Source: Punctularia strigosozonata HHB-11173 SS5 (Eukaryota; Basidiomycota; Agaricomycetes; Corticiales; Punctulariaceae). From it: a stretch of DNA of 64,000 nucleotides. A program made the position numbers and the translations under genes. Shown here one piece after another: positions 49,800-62,182 of this stretch. The notes below the pieces were generated by a model. It was not told where the DNA came from, did not search any database, and saw nothing but the letters and a program-made list of their open reading frames with translations. Position 1 is the first letter of the stretch, and every line of letters begins with the position of its first letter. The stretch lies in the NCBI RefSeq assembly GCF_000264995.1, contig NW_006767453.1, positions 156,485-220,484 on the forward strand, read 5' to 3'.

Positions 49800-50910
49800 A
49801 TGGAACTCAAGGATCTGCCTACGGAGGCTCCAGTCGTGGATCGTAAGTTCGCTTTCTCGGACGGTGTTACGCAGGTTCTGTATGCTACCAGGTTTAGACC
49901 CAGACTGCAAGTCTCCAATCCTCGGGTGACGCAGGTTTCCTCCGAAAATCGCTTCGCTTCTCGTCCAGCGTACGCCGGCGCTGATCTTGAGCCCTCCTCG
50001 TATGCATCTTCTACCAGTCCGGCTCTAGGCGGAGTTCCTCCAACTCACAGAGCGTCGACTTCGGATGGTGTCACGTCCCTCGCGTGCATGTACGTTGCTG
50101 CCCCCTTTTTTGCCTTTTGCTCCTGATGGTTCCTTCAGTGATCCACGACTCCTCGAGAGGACATCGAGCTCGCCTCCTGCTTACTCGGCGCAGTACGCAA
50201 ACGCTAGCGATCCCGCATCCTTGCAAGCGACGGGTTCGAAGAGGGTGGAATACAATGGGTATGTCAATCTCGCAACTCGCTTAGACATGAGCGTCATGGC
50301 ATTCGAGCAGTGCGGGCCCGTCCAACGGCACGTTGGCTATGGATCATTTCGTAGGATGCGCCCCAGGGTTCGGAATTGGCACTTCCAACAGCTTCAAGGG
50401 CGTCTCTGGCAAAATTATTAAGGCTTCTCGGAAGGCATTCCCTCTGATCCGGTAAGCTACCCGCGCCAGGGCTTTCGTTTGGCATGCCCTGATTAGTGCA
50501 TTTGTGGGATAGTCGCGGTAACACGTCCTATCCTCCCGCCGCCGAGTACGTTGACGACGGCGTCGCGAAATATGCCTGCCCCGAATGCTTGGAGCACCAC
50601 CACTTGCACGCGTACTTGAGAAGGAAGGAGTATTACCGGCATTATAGGGACCACCACGAGGGCAAATCCCGTCTTAGGTGTCCTGCGCGAGGATGTAACC
50701 AAACGTTTCCACCTGCCCGCGCTTACCAGCTTGGAAATCATGGTAAGTTACCCTTGCCTTTCGTTCACGACTCGTGGGACGGCTAACCAGGCTGCAGTCA
50801 GGGACAAACACGAGGACGCCTGTTCTGTCCTCTCGTCTGAGGCCACTGTATCCCCAGTCAACGACGAAAACGGGGCTAATTATGTCGCTTTCCCCTTCGG
50901 CAAAGACTGA
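49800..50910 (+). CDS. Double C2H2 zinc-finger protein, family copy 3
   Basis: Start MELKDLPTEAPVVDRKFAFS at 49800; disordered Ser/Thr/Pro-rich N-terminal half with introns near 50089, 50259 and 50452 (the last ends in GGGATAG). The finger exon reads YPPAAEYVDDGVAKYACPEC, then KEYYRHYRDHH (finger 1), RCPARGC and NHVRDKH (finger 2). A phase-1 intron cuts the final His pair (NH|V), as in the other two copies. The last exon ends SVLSSEATVSPVNDENG...FGKD, stop 50908-50910. The finger block EYYRHYRDHH is identical to copy 2, so these two are the closer pair. Intact; probable nucleic-acid-binding protein. Confidence 0.62.
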
Positions 50911-51605
50911 GTAATTAACAATCGTTGCTCGCTCCCGCTTGAGCTTTGGCTTGGTCTCCTTCATTGACCATTGCGATGTCGAGACTTGCTACACGTATTA
51001 TTGTTTGCGGCCTGGTCGCCCCTGTCACTTTGCGTTGCTCGCTGATAGTCTTCTTGCTTTGTATGGTGGTACTGGTCAACCATCTCTAGCCTCCTTCCGC
51101 CGACTCCTGTAAGGCCGGTACAGTACGTTGACCACTGATCATCTCGTGCGCATAGATATCGCGTAGGTAGGTAGGTAGTGACATGCAATTTGTTGAGTAA
51201 TCAATGTTTATGTCGAGAAGTATAGCCTTGCACCAAAACACGAACACCTGTTTGCACTGGATGTATAGGAGACACGATAAGGCAGGAAGCGAGCCTGGTT
51301 CATGAAGTCTACTGTCTAGTCTTATATAAGGTCGGCATATCGGTCGCTGTCAAGCTGTGCGAGTCGCCCCACCCAGTTCACTTAGCTTGACTTAGCTAAA
51401 GATAGTTGTCATGATCAGGAAGCTGCCGGGAGCTGATTTTATCCATTGCCATGGCCTTGCAGGTGGGCATTGCATGTTCGCGGACTCAGGGGCGACTTGC
51501 GGTTTTCGATCGCGACCAATCGGCCTAACCGTGAAGCTAGAGCGTGATTACCGCAGTACAAGGCTCACCAGCTAGGGAACGCAACCTGCCAAGACTGAGA
51601 TTAAG
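50911..51605. other. 3' intergenic, no gene seen
   Basis: Nearly 700 bases between convergent genes. A short GTAG tandem run occurs at 51164-51178. Nothing coding seen. Confidence 0.6.
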
Positions 51606-53204
51606 CTATGTCCGATAACGCAGGAAACCCGAGAAAAGAACTACCTCATCGACACGGCGTTCGACCTCAATCTTCAATCGACGGCAAAACTGCTGCATAC
51701 TTTCGAGGTCCTTCGAAAGGTGAGGTCTACACTCTGGGCACAACAGCGAAGCCTCTGGCGTGGCGTAGGGAAGCAGACGGAGGAACGACGTGATGGAGGG
51801 ATCCAGTGGCCTTCTGCGCAGTTCGTCGCCTATGTCCCTGACATATCTCAGCCACCACTTCTTGACGGATAACCGGTCTAGCCTCGGCGCGTCCTGACTG
51901 GCGACGCCGTTAATGCACGCGGGATAATCGCAGGATACCCAACGACTATAATCTGAGTTCTGCCAGTACATAAGCCCTGAATCCCTATCGATCGTGACAA
52001 CGTCCGCGACGGAGTCGGAATAGGACTTGTGATAGCGCCGTAGCCTATGGTAATGGGAAGAATGGATTAGATTCCAATGCGGTGAATCGAGATCGTCGAC
52101 GTGTTTGCCGAGGACCAACTTGGCGGCGGCTCGCGTGACGTCCTCGAGTCCCAGCTTCGCCGACATGGCGTAGACGCTGACGGGGTCTGCGACGGCGTGC
52201 GTCTCCATCAATTCCCGTGAAAACCGGCTGATAATTTCGATCATATCGTACTTCATGGCAGCAGCTAGTGCGTCGTACGTTTTCTGGAGCGTACGGGCTG
52301 GGCCCGGTGAGATTGGGTAGCAAGCGCGGAGGAGCGTGTCCAATGTTTGGGAGTCCTCTGTCATGAACACCACAGGCAGCTCGTCCTGTGCTTTCTGGGG
52401 TAACGTGAACATGTCGCGGAAGACCGACGATGCGGAGGCCATGATGGACTTGAAGACGTGAAACTTGACGTGGTCCGAACTTTCGAGGATGATATCCGCG
52501 AACGAAGCGTCGTCGAAAGGAGCTGCTGCCACCTTGGATCCTTCCTCTTGGGCCGGTCCGCCCAACGCTGCCTTTTCCCAGGACCATTCGAAAAGGATGA
52601 GTTCGCGGTCCTGTCCTCCGGAGGCAAGGAAACGCTTTAGACGAAGATAATCTGCGGCGCATATATCTTGGAGGTTGTCGAGATCATCCGTGGAGAGCGT
52701 AGATATCTCGTGGTCGATCTCCCATGCCGCCGCTCGAGCCACGTCCGATAGACGGAGTCGACACGAGGCAGCGAAGACACCAATAGGATCTTCGGGAAGG
52801 AAATGCAATTCCAGTCGCTCCTTCAAGCGTTGCGTCACGCCGGACATTCCGAACTTCATCGAGGCATGCATCACGTCCTCGAGGCTTCGCAGTCTCAAGA
52901 TAGGAGGACACGTCACCGGATAGCACAATCGCAACAGCAAATCCATGACTGGAGCGGGTATGTCTAGGTCCAAGACGAGACGCGCGTCGCCAGCGCCTTT
53001 CGCAGACTCGCGCTCGCCTTTCAGGCGTTTGATTTCGCCGTCTAGGACACTGGACGCGATGCATATGATGTTCTGGAAAACGCGGAATTCTGCCTTGTCG
53101 TTGGAGCGCAGAATGAGGTCGGTCGTATTGGTGCGATCATTGAAGGGGGCGATGGGGATATATGGTCTGCTATTCGAGCTCATTGCAAGTGGAAGAGGGG
53201 CCAT
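51606..53204 (-). CDS. Two-BTB/POZ protein (basidiomycete family)
   Basis: Single-exon 532-aa protein. First BTB fold: NTTDLILRSNDKAEFRVFQN...VMDLLLRLCYP; second: DASFADIILESSDHVKFHVF, ASASSVFRDMFTLPQ, LDTLLRACYP. Each is followed by the helical MKYDM/MKFGM-type segment. After the second BTB come a Cys/Trp patch (RWVSCDYPAC) and a C-terminal CPEC motif with ESMQQFCRRLKIEVERRVDE, both shared with the related loci at 20117-21183 and 62183-63574, so a zinc-binding C-terminal module is possible. BTB domains mediate dimerisation or Cullin-3 binding; the partner is unknown. The start is 53204 or the Met at 53183. This is the only intact member of four loci in the window. Confidence 0.8.
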   Translation of the reverse strand: MAPLPLAMSSNSRPYIPIAPFNDRTNTTDLILRSNDKAEFRVFQNIICIASSVLDGEIKRLKGERESAKGAGDARLVLDLDIPAPVMDLLLRLCYPVTCPPILRLRSLEDVMHASMKFGMSGVTQRLKERLELHFLPEDPIGVFAASCRLRLSDVARAAAWEIDHEISTLSTDDLDNLQDICAADYLRLKRFLASGGQDRELILFEWSWEKAALGGPAQEEGSKVAAAPFDDASFADIILESSDHVKFHVFKSIMASASSVFRDMFTLPQKAQDELPVVFMTEDSQTLDTLLRACYPISPGPARTLQKTYDALAAAMKYDMIEIISRFSRELMETHAVADPVSVYAMSAKLGLEDVTRAAAKLVLGKHVDDLDSPHWNLIHSSHYHRLRRYHKSYSDSVADVVTIDRDSGLMYWQNSDYSRWVSCDYPACINGVASQDAPRLDRLSVKKWWLRYVRDIGDELRRRPLDPSITSFLRLLPYATPEASLLCPECRPHLSKDLESMQQFCRRLKIEVERRVDEVVLFSGFLRYRT

Positions 53205-53537
53205 CAGGCGGAGACAACGCGAATGATGCCACTTTGCCGGCCTTGCCGATCACGTGAGCATATTGTCTTGGCGCTGGCGCAGCAGCGGCGAGGTCTTGCG
53301 CTGGTGTGTATGGATATCTACTATGTGCTAAAGGCGAACAGTGCGCCAGGGCATGCGAGTACAAAGTTTACGTCTAATGTACATCAGGGATGTCGTCCAA
53401 CTTCGCGTGGTACAGTGGCGGCGCCGAGAAGACGGGCAGGAAACTGCATACGTTGGACCGTTGCGCAAGCTGTCGCCTTTCGCGATGAAGTAATATTGGC
53501 GTCGCACCGTCTGGGCAGGCTACCACACATCAGTGTG
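53205..53537. other. Intergenic promoter region
   Basis: 330 bases between the BTB gene start and the stop of the cardiolipin synthase gene. Presumed BTB promoter and synthase 3' UTR. Confidence 0.6.
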
Positions 53538-54701
53538 TCAGGTTACAGGAGGAGGAGGAGGCTGATCGGAATCATTCCTCCGGGTCGAAATCAGTTTTAC
53601 CGCATCCTTGGAGAATACGTATGATAGCCCGCTCCATATCGTCGTGGTCGCTACTGTCCATCTGCAGGAAGCGCGTCAGAGACGAGACGTGCCCGCGGCG
53701 CGTGACTTTATCGAAACGTACTGCAAGGCCGTCAGAGGAATGGCCAGATCAATTGGTAGTATAGGACTGATGGCGGTAGTGCCCATAAGCAGGAGTTGGA
53801 AGGCAGTATTGTACTGATGCACAGTGGATGTGAGCGTAAGGGGACGGAGAGTGAGTCAGGATGCTAACCTTGCTGATTTGTGTAGGTCGGACCTCCGCAG
53901 ACGGTATCGAAAAGTCCCAATATCGGGAGAACGTTTTCTATCCTGCGTTGAGCTTGGCTGTCGGTCGTATGCGGGCCGTACGCACCGGGGCCGGAAGCGA
54001 GGTGTATCGGATGTAGAATGCGGAGAAGCTCAGGAGAACGTCTCGACCGATGATGATTACAGCTAACGGGACTGAAAACGATGAACCGCCTCGTCAGAAC
54101 AACCGGGAGCTGAAAACAACGGAGCACGCACTTGGTAATAGCCCCTTCATAGCCAAAGTCACCGTGAGCGTCGTCACGAGGGTCTTGTCAGCTGCAGGAT
54201 CAAGGATAGTCCCCAGCACCGAGCGCATATTGTATCTTCGTGCAAGAAATCCATCGAACTACAACAATCTTAAAACAATGGAAGTCCCGACGTGAAGTTC
54301 CGACGCACCCAATCCGACAAACTTGCGTATACCAGCAACGACGTCGACAAGTAGAAGCTGTCGTGTAGTATAGCCCATCCCAAAACCGGGCACGCCAATA
54401 TACGCGAGGTAGTCAACAAGTTAGGCCAAGTGTAGATGTTTTCTCGTATGGCAAGAGGAATGATTTTTCGCTTGGTAGGAGCACTACTTTCAGACCGTGG
54501 TGGATCATCTTTTGTGAGTTTCTTGTCGGGTCTAGTTCCGTTATCTTTCCGTCCCGCAGATATAGAGAACACTCTGACGAGAGTCAGGGGGTTGCGGGGT
54601 CGAGGCGCTTCCGTTGTAGGCAAATGGCGGCAACAGCTGTACCGGAACGGAAGCAATGGTCGCGTTTGAGATAGGTATCGCCAAATAGCTCGCGCTTGCA
54701 T
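53538..54701 (-). CDS. CRD1: Cardiolipin synthase (CDP-alcohol phosphatidyltransferase), mitochondrial
   Basis: Condenses phosphatidylglycerol with CDP-diacylglycerol to make cardiolipin in the inner mitochondrial membrane. N-terminus MQARAIWRYLSQTRPLLPFR is basic and Ser-rich, fitting a mitochondrial presequence. Family run: ENIYTWPNLLTTSRILACPV, then the CDP-alcohol signature DG-x2-AR-x8-G-x3-D-x3-D, seen as FDGFLARRYNMRSVLGTILD plus PAADKT. Later KTFSRYWDFSIPSAEVRPT and transmembrane helices such as AFQLLLMGTTAISPILPIDL. Five introns restore the frame; the first falls directly before the catalytic motif (SDW|FDG). Ends in a Pro-rich tail with stop 53538-53540. The ATG at 54701 was chosen because the frame further upstream has no ATG. 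About 280 aa, intact. Confidence 0.87.
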
Positions 54702-54988
54702 GCTGCCGGTCAAGCCTGAGTTCGTTTCTGAGTGCTGAGCACTGAGAATTGTAGGAGGAAGCGAGCGCCGAGGCGAGGGCCCCTCGAAGCCGAACGAGAA
54801 CGCGTCGCGCTTCGGGACACCGACGTCACCAGCGGTAACCCAGGTCCATGGCCACTGAAAGTCAAGCTACTAACTTACCAAGTATGTTGCATAGTTGGTG
54901 CATATTCTAATGGATGCATACACAGTTTCTAGGAGTACATGAGGGATGCAGTAAGGTACAAGAATGCTTGGATAAATTATGTGTAGTA

Positions 54989-57900
54989 TTATGAAGCGGC
55001 TATCCTCTTTCTTCGCACCTCCTGGAGGGCCGCAGCTACGGCCTGTTTGGTTGCACTCTGTTCCCGCCATGAGTCACTTGCACGCCTGATAGAAAGAAAC
55101 AATCAGAGACACAACTTTACGGAAAGAATCCAATGCATACTTTGCTCGTGATAGGAACATAATTGCTGACGCGGCGCCCTTAAGCGACAAACGTTTCCGC
55201 CTCGCAGGCGGAGGGACCGCGAAGCCTATCTTTGCTATCGCGGCCAATACCTTCTTTTCTCTGGAGGAATGTTATATGCAGCTCGACTGACGGACGTGTA
55301 AGAAACTCACGTCTTCGTATGCTGTGAGAGGAGAACGAGAAGGTACTGTTTCTGGTAAATGAGGTCACATCGCAGGGAAGCCTCCCTTGTAAACTTGGCT
55401 TTGAGGTACCGAATCTGTACGATGAGACCCTTGCACTCCTTGTTATGTTGAAGGCGTAAGTTCGCAATCTGCTTGTCGTCCCTAAAAAGACATTATCAGT
55501 CGCTTAGATGGGGAGTGCAAATCATGCGCACGTACACCGCGCAAACATGGGATCTGAGACGGTCCTGTGCCGCAGTCGCCTTCTCCTTGTAGCGTTCCAG
55601 TTGCTCGGTGACGATTCTCAGTTCGCTCTGAGTTTGCTTCAAGGCTCTCCGCGCTTTGGTGACCTCCTCCACTTGTTGGGCCTCACCCTTATCTTTCTCC
55701 GCCCTGAGGATCTTGAGGTCACGACCTAGTGACTCGGCATCGCGCTTCACGCGCCTGAGGTCCGCTTCAAGGTTCGCAACAGTTCGCGCAACGTCGTTCT
55801 TCTCTACAGCGATCCTGTCCTGCTCCTGCTGAGCCCGGTGCAATTCGTCCGCTTGTTGAGAGAGCAAACGACGTAGTTCTTCGATCTCATGGAGATGATC
55901 ATCCAGTTGCTGGCGACGACCTTCATGGCTTGACTGGGTCGCGGCATACTCCCCTCGGAGCTTGTTCACACTCTGTCATCGCCTTGATGAGGTCTTGTTG
56001 CACAATGGTACGACAGAATCCGTACCTTCGAAACCTCAGCGTAGCGCTGCTGCAGTTGTTTATGATCGTTGGCCAGTAAAGATCGCTCGTCGCGCAGTCG
56101 CTCTATAACATCAGCGTTCTCGGCGACTCTGGCTTCCAGCAATCGCACTTTCTGCTCGGCGTTCGTGTTGGCTGACATGATACCGATTGAGTGTCGTGAT
56201 GCATCGTCACGGAGCGAAACTTACCTCGCAAGTCGGCCTCAAGGTCGTGGTTCTGGCGCTTCGCTCGCTGCAACTGTTCCTTGACAGCATCCATGTCCTG
56301 GACCGAATCAGTGACATGGTTATCTAAGCTTTATCGAAACTGAACTTACTGATTCTACTCTGTGGACTTGAAGTAGGATATCCTCCTTCTCGCGCTCGGC
56401 TTTGCTCTTGTCCGTAGCCAGCCTGCGCAGGCGCGCTCGTTCCTCCTGCAAATCGGCTTCCAGCGCGGCAATCATACGCCGAGCGTCATCAAGTTCCTGG
56501 ATCGGAATGAGTAGAAGCACAGAAGCAAAAAAGAGCTACTGACCCCTTCGATGCCCATGCGTGATTTGACGCCTTCTGCAGCCCTCTTCGCTTCGGCTTT
56601 CGCGTCGCGAATCTGAGAGTTGAGCTTGTTGGTTGCATCCTTGAGGACGGCGTTCTCGCCGAGAAGATGCCGCCTCTCGCTCTCCCAGTTGGCCTTTAGG
56701 GTCGATAGCTCAGCGTTCACCGCACGAAGATCGGCTCTCAATGCTTCGCTCGTCCTTGTAGGAGGCGTAGCCGGGTCCGACGGGAGTGTGACGGTGGAGA
56801 CATCCAGCGAGCTGGTACAAAGTGGGGTTAGCAAAACATTGCTCCTGGTCTGAACGAAGCCTTCATACCTTTCGTCACCGACAGCCGCCCGACCAAGACC
56901 ACTCAAATCAACCTTGCTTCGGCACTTCGTGCACCTAGCGCGTTCGAGTCGTTTCATCCTGCGGTCTTCTCTCCGAGAGAGCCGGGCAATCTCTTCCTCC
57001 AGAGCAATGATCTTAGCCCGGGCATCCTCGAGCTTCCTTGTGAGGCCGACGACGCCCTGACCGGCGTCATCAAGCTTGTCGAGCTTATCGTCGATGCTCT
57101 CATTGGCACGCCCAAGTTCTGCTTGAAGCCGAGCGATCTCTGCCAACAATGGTGCCGCGGCAGGGTCGTGAGTGGTTTGGTTCAACCAGGTAAGCTACGG
57201 AAGAAAGCAATGGTCTGTGAGTAGGGCATTACGACAGTCATATAGCTCACTTACATCCCGCAATGGGCCACCAGGTGTCTTAGGGAAGTGGATCGACATA
57301 GACAAAGCGTGCCGATGCATCGGAGATATCGTGCTGAGGTTAGCCAGTCTATTTGGTGTGCTCGCCCCGACCGCCGCTGCCGAGCGCAGGCTCTTGACCC
57401 TCTCGAGCAATTCCTCCTTCTCCTTTTCGAGCACCTCAATCTTGGCGTCCTTTGCCTTGTCGATTGCCTTTCGGGCAGGAGATTGGCTAAGAACCGTGTT
57501 GAGTCTCGCAATCTCCCGGTTCGCCTCGTCCAGTTCGTTCTCCAGGGCGTCGATCTCCGCTTGCCGCTGATCGTCAAGTCCGGCCTTGGTCCGGGAGGGA
57601 TCTGCGAACGCCCGAGACTCTTCTCGCTGTCGCTCAATCTCCCGTTCGAGCGAGGCGATCTTTGTGCGTAAAGAAGCGACATCTTCCTCGTCCGTCCGGA
57701 TCCTCTCCTCCGCAGCCTCGAGTGCTTCTTCCATCTGGCGCGCAAGTTCGTTCGCCCTTTCGGCCTCGATCTCCATCGCATCCTTCTTCTCGTTGGCTTC
57801 GTCCAGGACCTCTTCAGCTTCAGCGAGCTTCTCCTGGGTGGCAGCGAGATCATGTTCAAGGGCCTCGATGCGGTCGGCGGCGGCGGCGGCATCGTTTAGA

Positions 57901-60900
57901 ACCTCAGCGATGTAAGCTTTGGTCTTGCGTAGCTCTTCCTTGGCCTCCTCCGCCCTCTCCAGGCGTTGCCGCATGCTCTTAATGTCGTTGGACTTGGCTT
58001 CCACCTCATCTTCCAACTCAGCGATCAGCCGACGTTCGTGCTGCATGTCTTTCTGCATGGCCTCAACCTTGTGTTCAGCGCGTTCGATATCGTCTTCCAG
58101 ATCCTTGATGTGCGAACTAGCACTTCGAAGCTCTCCCGTCAGCTGTGCTATCCTCTCATTCGCCTCGGCCAACTCTCCGCCAAGGTCCTTCCCTTGCTTC
58201 AGCATCACATCCGCCTTCTCCGCCCTCTGAACCGCCTGATCCCTCTCGTCCTCCAAGTCAGCGAGCTTCCTCTCCAACGCCCTGACCACCCTCTTCCGCT
58301 CCTCCTCCTCCTCTTCGGCTTTCTTCTCCGCCACCACCACCTTCGCCTCCAGACCCTTCACGATCTCCGACACGCCTTGCTCCACCTCGCCCATACGCTC
58401 CTTCCACCGTTCCTTGTCCCGCGCCCTGGCCTCCCTTTCCTGCTCCAGCTCCCGTCCCTGCTGCTCTTTCTCGGCAAGGCACTTATCCAGCGCACGTTCA
58501 GTTTCCTCCTTCTCTGCCCCCGTTCGTGCGACCTCCTCCTTGAGCTCCTCCACCATCTCCTCCAGCATGGCGCGCTCCTCCTCAAGCTTCTCCCTATCCT
58601 CCTCAACGACATCACCCAGGTTACTCCCGCCGACGCTCACCCTCCGCCTTCCCGCGCTTCCCGCGCTCCCCATACTCAACCGCCTTCCACTGGCGTTCGC
58701 TTCTCCCCCTGCCGAAACAACGCTCCCGCTGCCATGCTCGCCCTCAAGCCTCTCCAACCGCTCCAACAGCGCCTCGTTCTCCTGCTGCAATCGGCGGTTG
58801 AGTCCATGCAGATACGCGTTCAGCTTCGTCGCGTTGAACTTGCCCACGCCGTGCCCATGCGCGGCGAGGCCCATCACCGGGTCGAAGCTCGCGTTCGCGC
58901 GCGCGTACGGCCTCGTCGTGAGGTCGTGCGAGGACGCGCTCGACGCCACCGACGCGCGGTCGTCATACGGGGACAGACCGTCCGCGGAAGGCGAGACAGA
59001 CGCCGTGTCCGCCTCCGATGCCGCGTCTACCGGCGCGTTCGCCGTCCAAGCCTGGGTGAGGGGATGCGAAAGCCGCGCTCGCGCGCGAGGCCGCGGTGTG
59101 ATGCCCGCGAACAGCCGCGCGCCCGGGGTGAACGCCGGGGTGGGCCTATTCAACAGCGCTGCCGGGGCAGGCGTCTGCGCGACGACCGACTCCGTGACGG
59201 TGGTGTCGAAGCGAAGCGCTTTCTCGCCCGGCCGGGGCGTGGCTGCGCCCTCCTTTTGGACCTCGCTCTGTTCGCCCTCCTCGTCCTCCTCGACCACGCG
59301 TCGCGGATGCGGTGTGGGCGCGAACCGCATCTTTGGCCGTGCGGTCGAGTTGATGACGTCGATGAGGAACGACCGGCGGCGGTCGCTGAACGCGGGCGTG
59401 GCAGGCACGATTGCGCGTTCCGTTTGTTCAGACGCAAGCTCGCTGACGGTATCCTCTTGTTCGGCCTTCTCTTCGTCGTGTCCATCTGCGGATTCGGGAG
59501 TACCTCCTGGAGGAGTGGGAGGGGTGGTGGTCGCCATGCCGAAACGGGCGCGGGGCCGAACTTGAAAGGTCGGTCGTTGAACCGGCGTCGGGGTGGCCAT
59601 CGAACTTTGAGCCGGCGTGCCGAAAGCGTGCGACAGCGAATTCGGCGAGCGCCTGGTAGGAGTGTTCTCGCCTTCGGAGGAGAATGTCGGGTCTTGAGAA
59701 GGAGTCGCAGTGGGCGATCGCTCCCTAGATTCAGCGGGAGCTGAAGTTTGTCCAAAGCGACTAGGTGTCGATTCGCCGGAATCCTCCTGCGCCACGGCTG
59801 GTGACGCGGGCAACGGAATCGTGGAGGGGCTCTGAAGGCCAAGAGCCCGAGCATCGCGCACAAGGCCAAAAGCGGGCGAGGCGGTGGCGGATCGAGGCAG
59901 GGGCACTGCGGCCTCTTCGTATGCTTCCTCTGTATCCGTGGTTTGCAACGAACGCCCGCTGCGGGGAGTAGCGAGTGATTCAGTAGCGGAAGTATTTGGG
60001 GAAGGCGTGGTGCGTGTGAGGGAGGGTGTTCGCATATTTGTCCGGGTCGGCCGCGGCGTGCCTACGTAGGGTTTGCGACGCATTGAAATGTTCGATGACT
60101 TCCGAACTTTGCCAAAAGGGGATGGCTGGGAGATATAAAAGAGGTACAAACTCAGAGCCTAGAGACGACACAATAAATACGTTTCCCGTACCTCAGGTTC
60201 GGACTTCAAGCTGACGGAATAGTCATAGTTCTTCTTGGGCGTCAATGCCGGGACATCTTCTTCATCCAACTCAAAATCTGATGGATGAGGTGACGTCGAT
60301 CCGGATCTGCTGACGGGTTCGAGAGCATCCGCAAGCTCTATTTCATATTCGTTCTCCAAAGCCGCGCCCGTCTCCTCACCTTCCTCAGGGGGAAGATAAT
60401 CATCAGGGATACTAGATGCGCTGCGTTCTTCGGTCAGTGCGGGTGCTGCATAGGAATCTATCTCGAGGGACATGCTGGACCCTTGTGAATGCGGCGAGGA
60501 GGGAGGGCGGCGGATAGGGCTCGCTTCAAAGCTGTCGTAATCGCCCGTTGTGACTCCATTGACGTTGTGAGAACGAGACTCAGAAAGGCGAAACGCCGAG
60601 GTGCGCGTAGAGTTGAGGGAGGATCTAGTCGTGGGGTCGATCAGCGACTTGGTGGTTCCAGTCGAGGAGGAGGCCTGAAGCCGCGATCGAGAGGCGATGG
60701 AGTTGGCGAATCGTGCAGTGCTGGACGCGCTGGAAGGCGGACGAATCGTACTTCGAGTAGCATGGCTAGACTGAGCCGGCGTTGATTGGATGGGGCTGCG
60801 GGAAAGGTCCAGGTTCGAGTCGTCCAGAGAAGATTGAGATAGGTCGGTCGAGGGTGCAGCTGAGTCGTCAAAGACCGGGAGAGACGGGAGAGATGGCATG

Positions 60901-60968
60901 TCGTTATCCGCGGCTGCCTCGATGCGTCTCCATATGCGCGAGGGTGTTTCTAGCATATTCAAGGCCAT
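54989..60968 (-). CDS. PACT-domain spindle pole body protein (Spc110/Pcp1/pericentrin type)
   Basis: Large coiled-coil scaffold, about 1.8 kaa, that would anchor gamma-tubulin complexes at the spindle pole. The N-terminal 700 residues are disordered with many SP/TP sites (Cdk-type targets; MALNMLETPSRIWRRIE at the start). From KFNATKLNAYLHGLNRRLQQ onward it is almost continuous coiled coil. The C-terminal PACT module is recognisable after splicing: CKGLIVQIRYLKAKFTREAS, RCDLIYQKQYLLVLLSQH, EKKVLAAIAKIGFAVPPPAR, DSWREQSATKQAVAAALQEV, stop 54989-54991. About ten short introns. The ATG at 60968 was chosen because the frame has no ATG further upstream and a TATATA lies at 61071-61077. No lesions seen. 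Confidence 0.83.
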
Positions 60969-61685
60969 ATCAACAGCTGCAGTGAGACCTGTTTGCTCAG
61001 TCGTCGCCAACAACACAAAGAAGGATCATACCTTAGCGACCTCGTCCCGAGACGGGAAACTTTCACGGTGTATATATTCAGTCGCCGTCGCGGGAATGAG
61101 CGCTGTCGTGAGGTGGTCTGGATGCGAGCAAACTGAGTAGACCTCAGAGTTTGGGCGAACCTGGCAGCACCAACAGCGCGTTCAGGCGCTCGCGCTCATC
61201 GTGCTGGATCACGTGATCGTTAGTTGCTTTTTCTCGCGCCTCTATCCCTTGTCAATGCCTCGACTTCACCCAGCTAGCATATACACGCTTTTGTGTCGTT
61301 GATCAAACATCGAAACATTATCGCTCCCAGCGAATATTGCCTACTAGGTTCCGTTTGGATTGCGGTCTATCCAGAGACAGTCACAACACCTCGACAAGCT
61401 TCAGTTGTAAGCCCGCTGCACCGACATCGCATATGTAACACGGTCCTGGCTTACAGGCATTTTGAGTCCGTGATCACTCAGAAGCTCGTTGGATACATTT
61501 CCGCTATGTGCGTCCTGCCACCGATTCGAGTTTTTGCTGCTGTACGTGTTAAAGCATGCGTCGCCGGAACATATTGAGACGAAACCCCTTCGCCACGCTG
61601 TTGGTGATATCCTATGAGAGCACGAAATTCCTTGCCGCTGATATACCGGAGCATTGCTACAAGAGTGCGACTCCGTGTCACGATT
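60969..61685. other. Intergenic, with TATA-like element
   Basis: About 720 bases upstream of the PACT gene. TATATA at 61071-61077 is about 100 bases before its start. The rest shows nothing coding. Confidence 0.55.
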
Positions 61686-62015
61686 CTAGCTCTGGATTGA
61701 CGACCGGATATCATCTAGCGTTCGACTGTCTGCCGAAACGTCGATGATGGGGATCTCGGTTTCAGTGCGGGCACCTTGACGCTAATGAATAGAGAACATA
61801 TCCTGGAAGATAAAGGTCGTTTTGTCGAGGAACAACCTGTAGACGCGGAACTCCAGCCCGTCCAACGATCTTAGAATCGCATCCCCATCCCGATCATTGA
61901 GCGGCGAGGAAGGGGATATTTCTTGAACCAGATATGATGCGTCGTTGTCCATCTTTTTGAACGGAGGTACATTTAGATTGGATGTGCATGATGCATAGGG
62001 TGCCGTGCGCCACAT
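61686..62015 (-). pseudogene. BTB/POZ N-terminal fragment
   Basis: Starts with ATGs at 62015 and 61952, then LNDRDGDAILRSLDGLEFRV and FIFQDMFSIH, the first half of a BTB domain. A TAG follows, after which the same frame continues RQGARTETEIPIIDVSADSR (matching the loop and helix of the paralogs) and ends at a second stop. No second half follows. A truncated, broken copy lying just downstream of the next BTB locus. Confidence 0.65.
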
Positions 62016-62182
62016 GTGGGGCGTCGGTCAAACCAAACCGAGCAGGACCAGCCTGCGACAAGTTCGTATGGAGATCGCCAGTTTGAGGTATGCGAAACGG
62101 GATTTCAATGACCTCGTATATTGACTGGACCGTTTACGCAACTCAGGCTGAAGCGGGAAAAGGAACCTTTGCCGTCAAGTGA

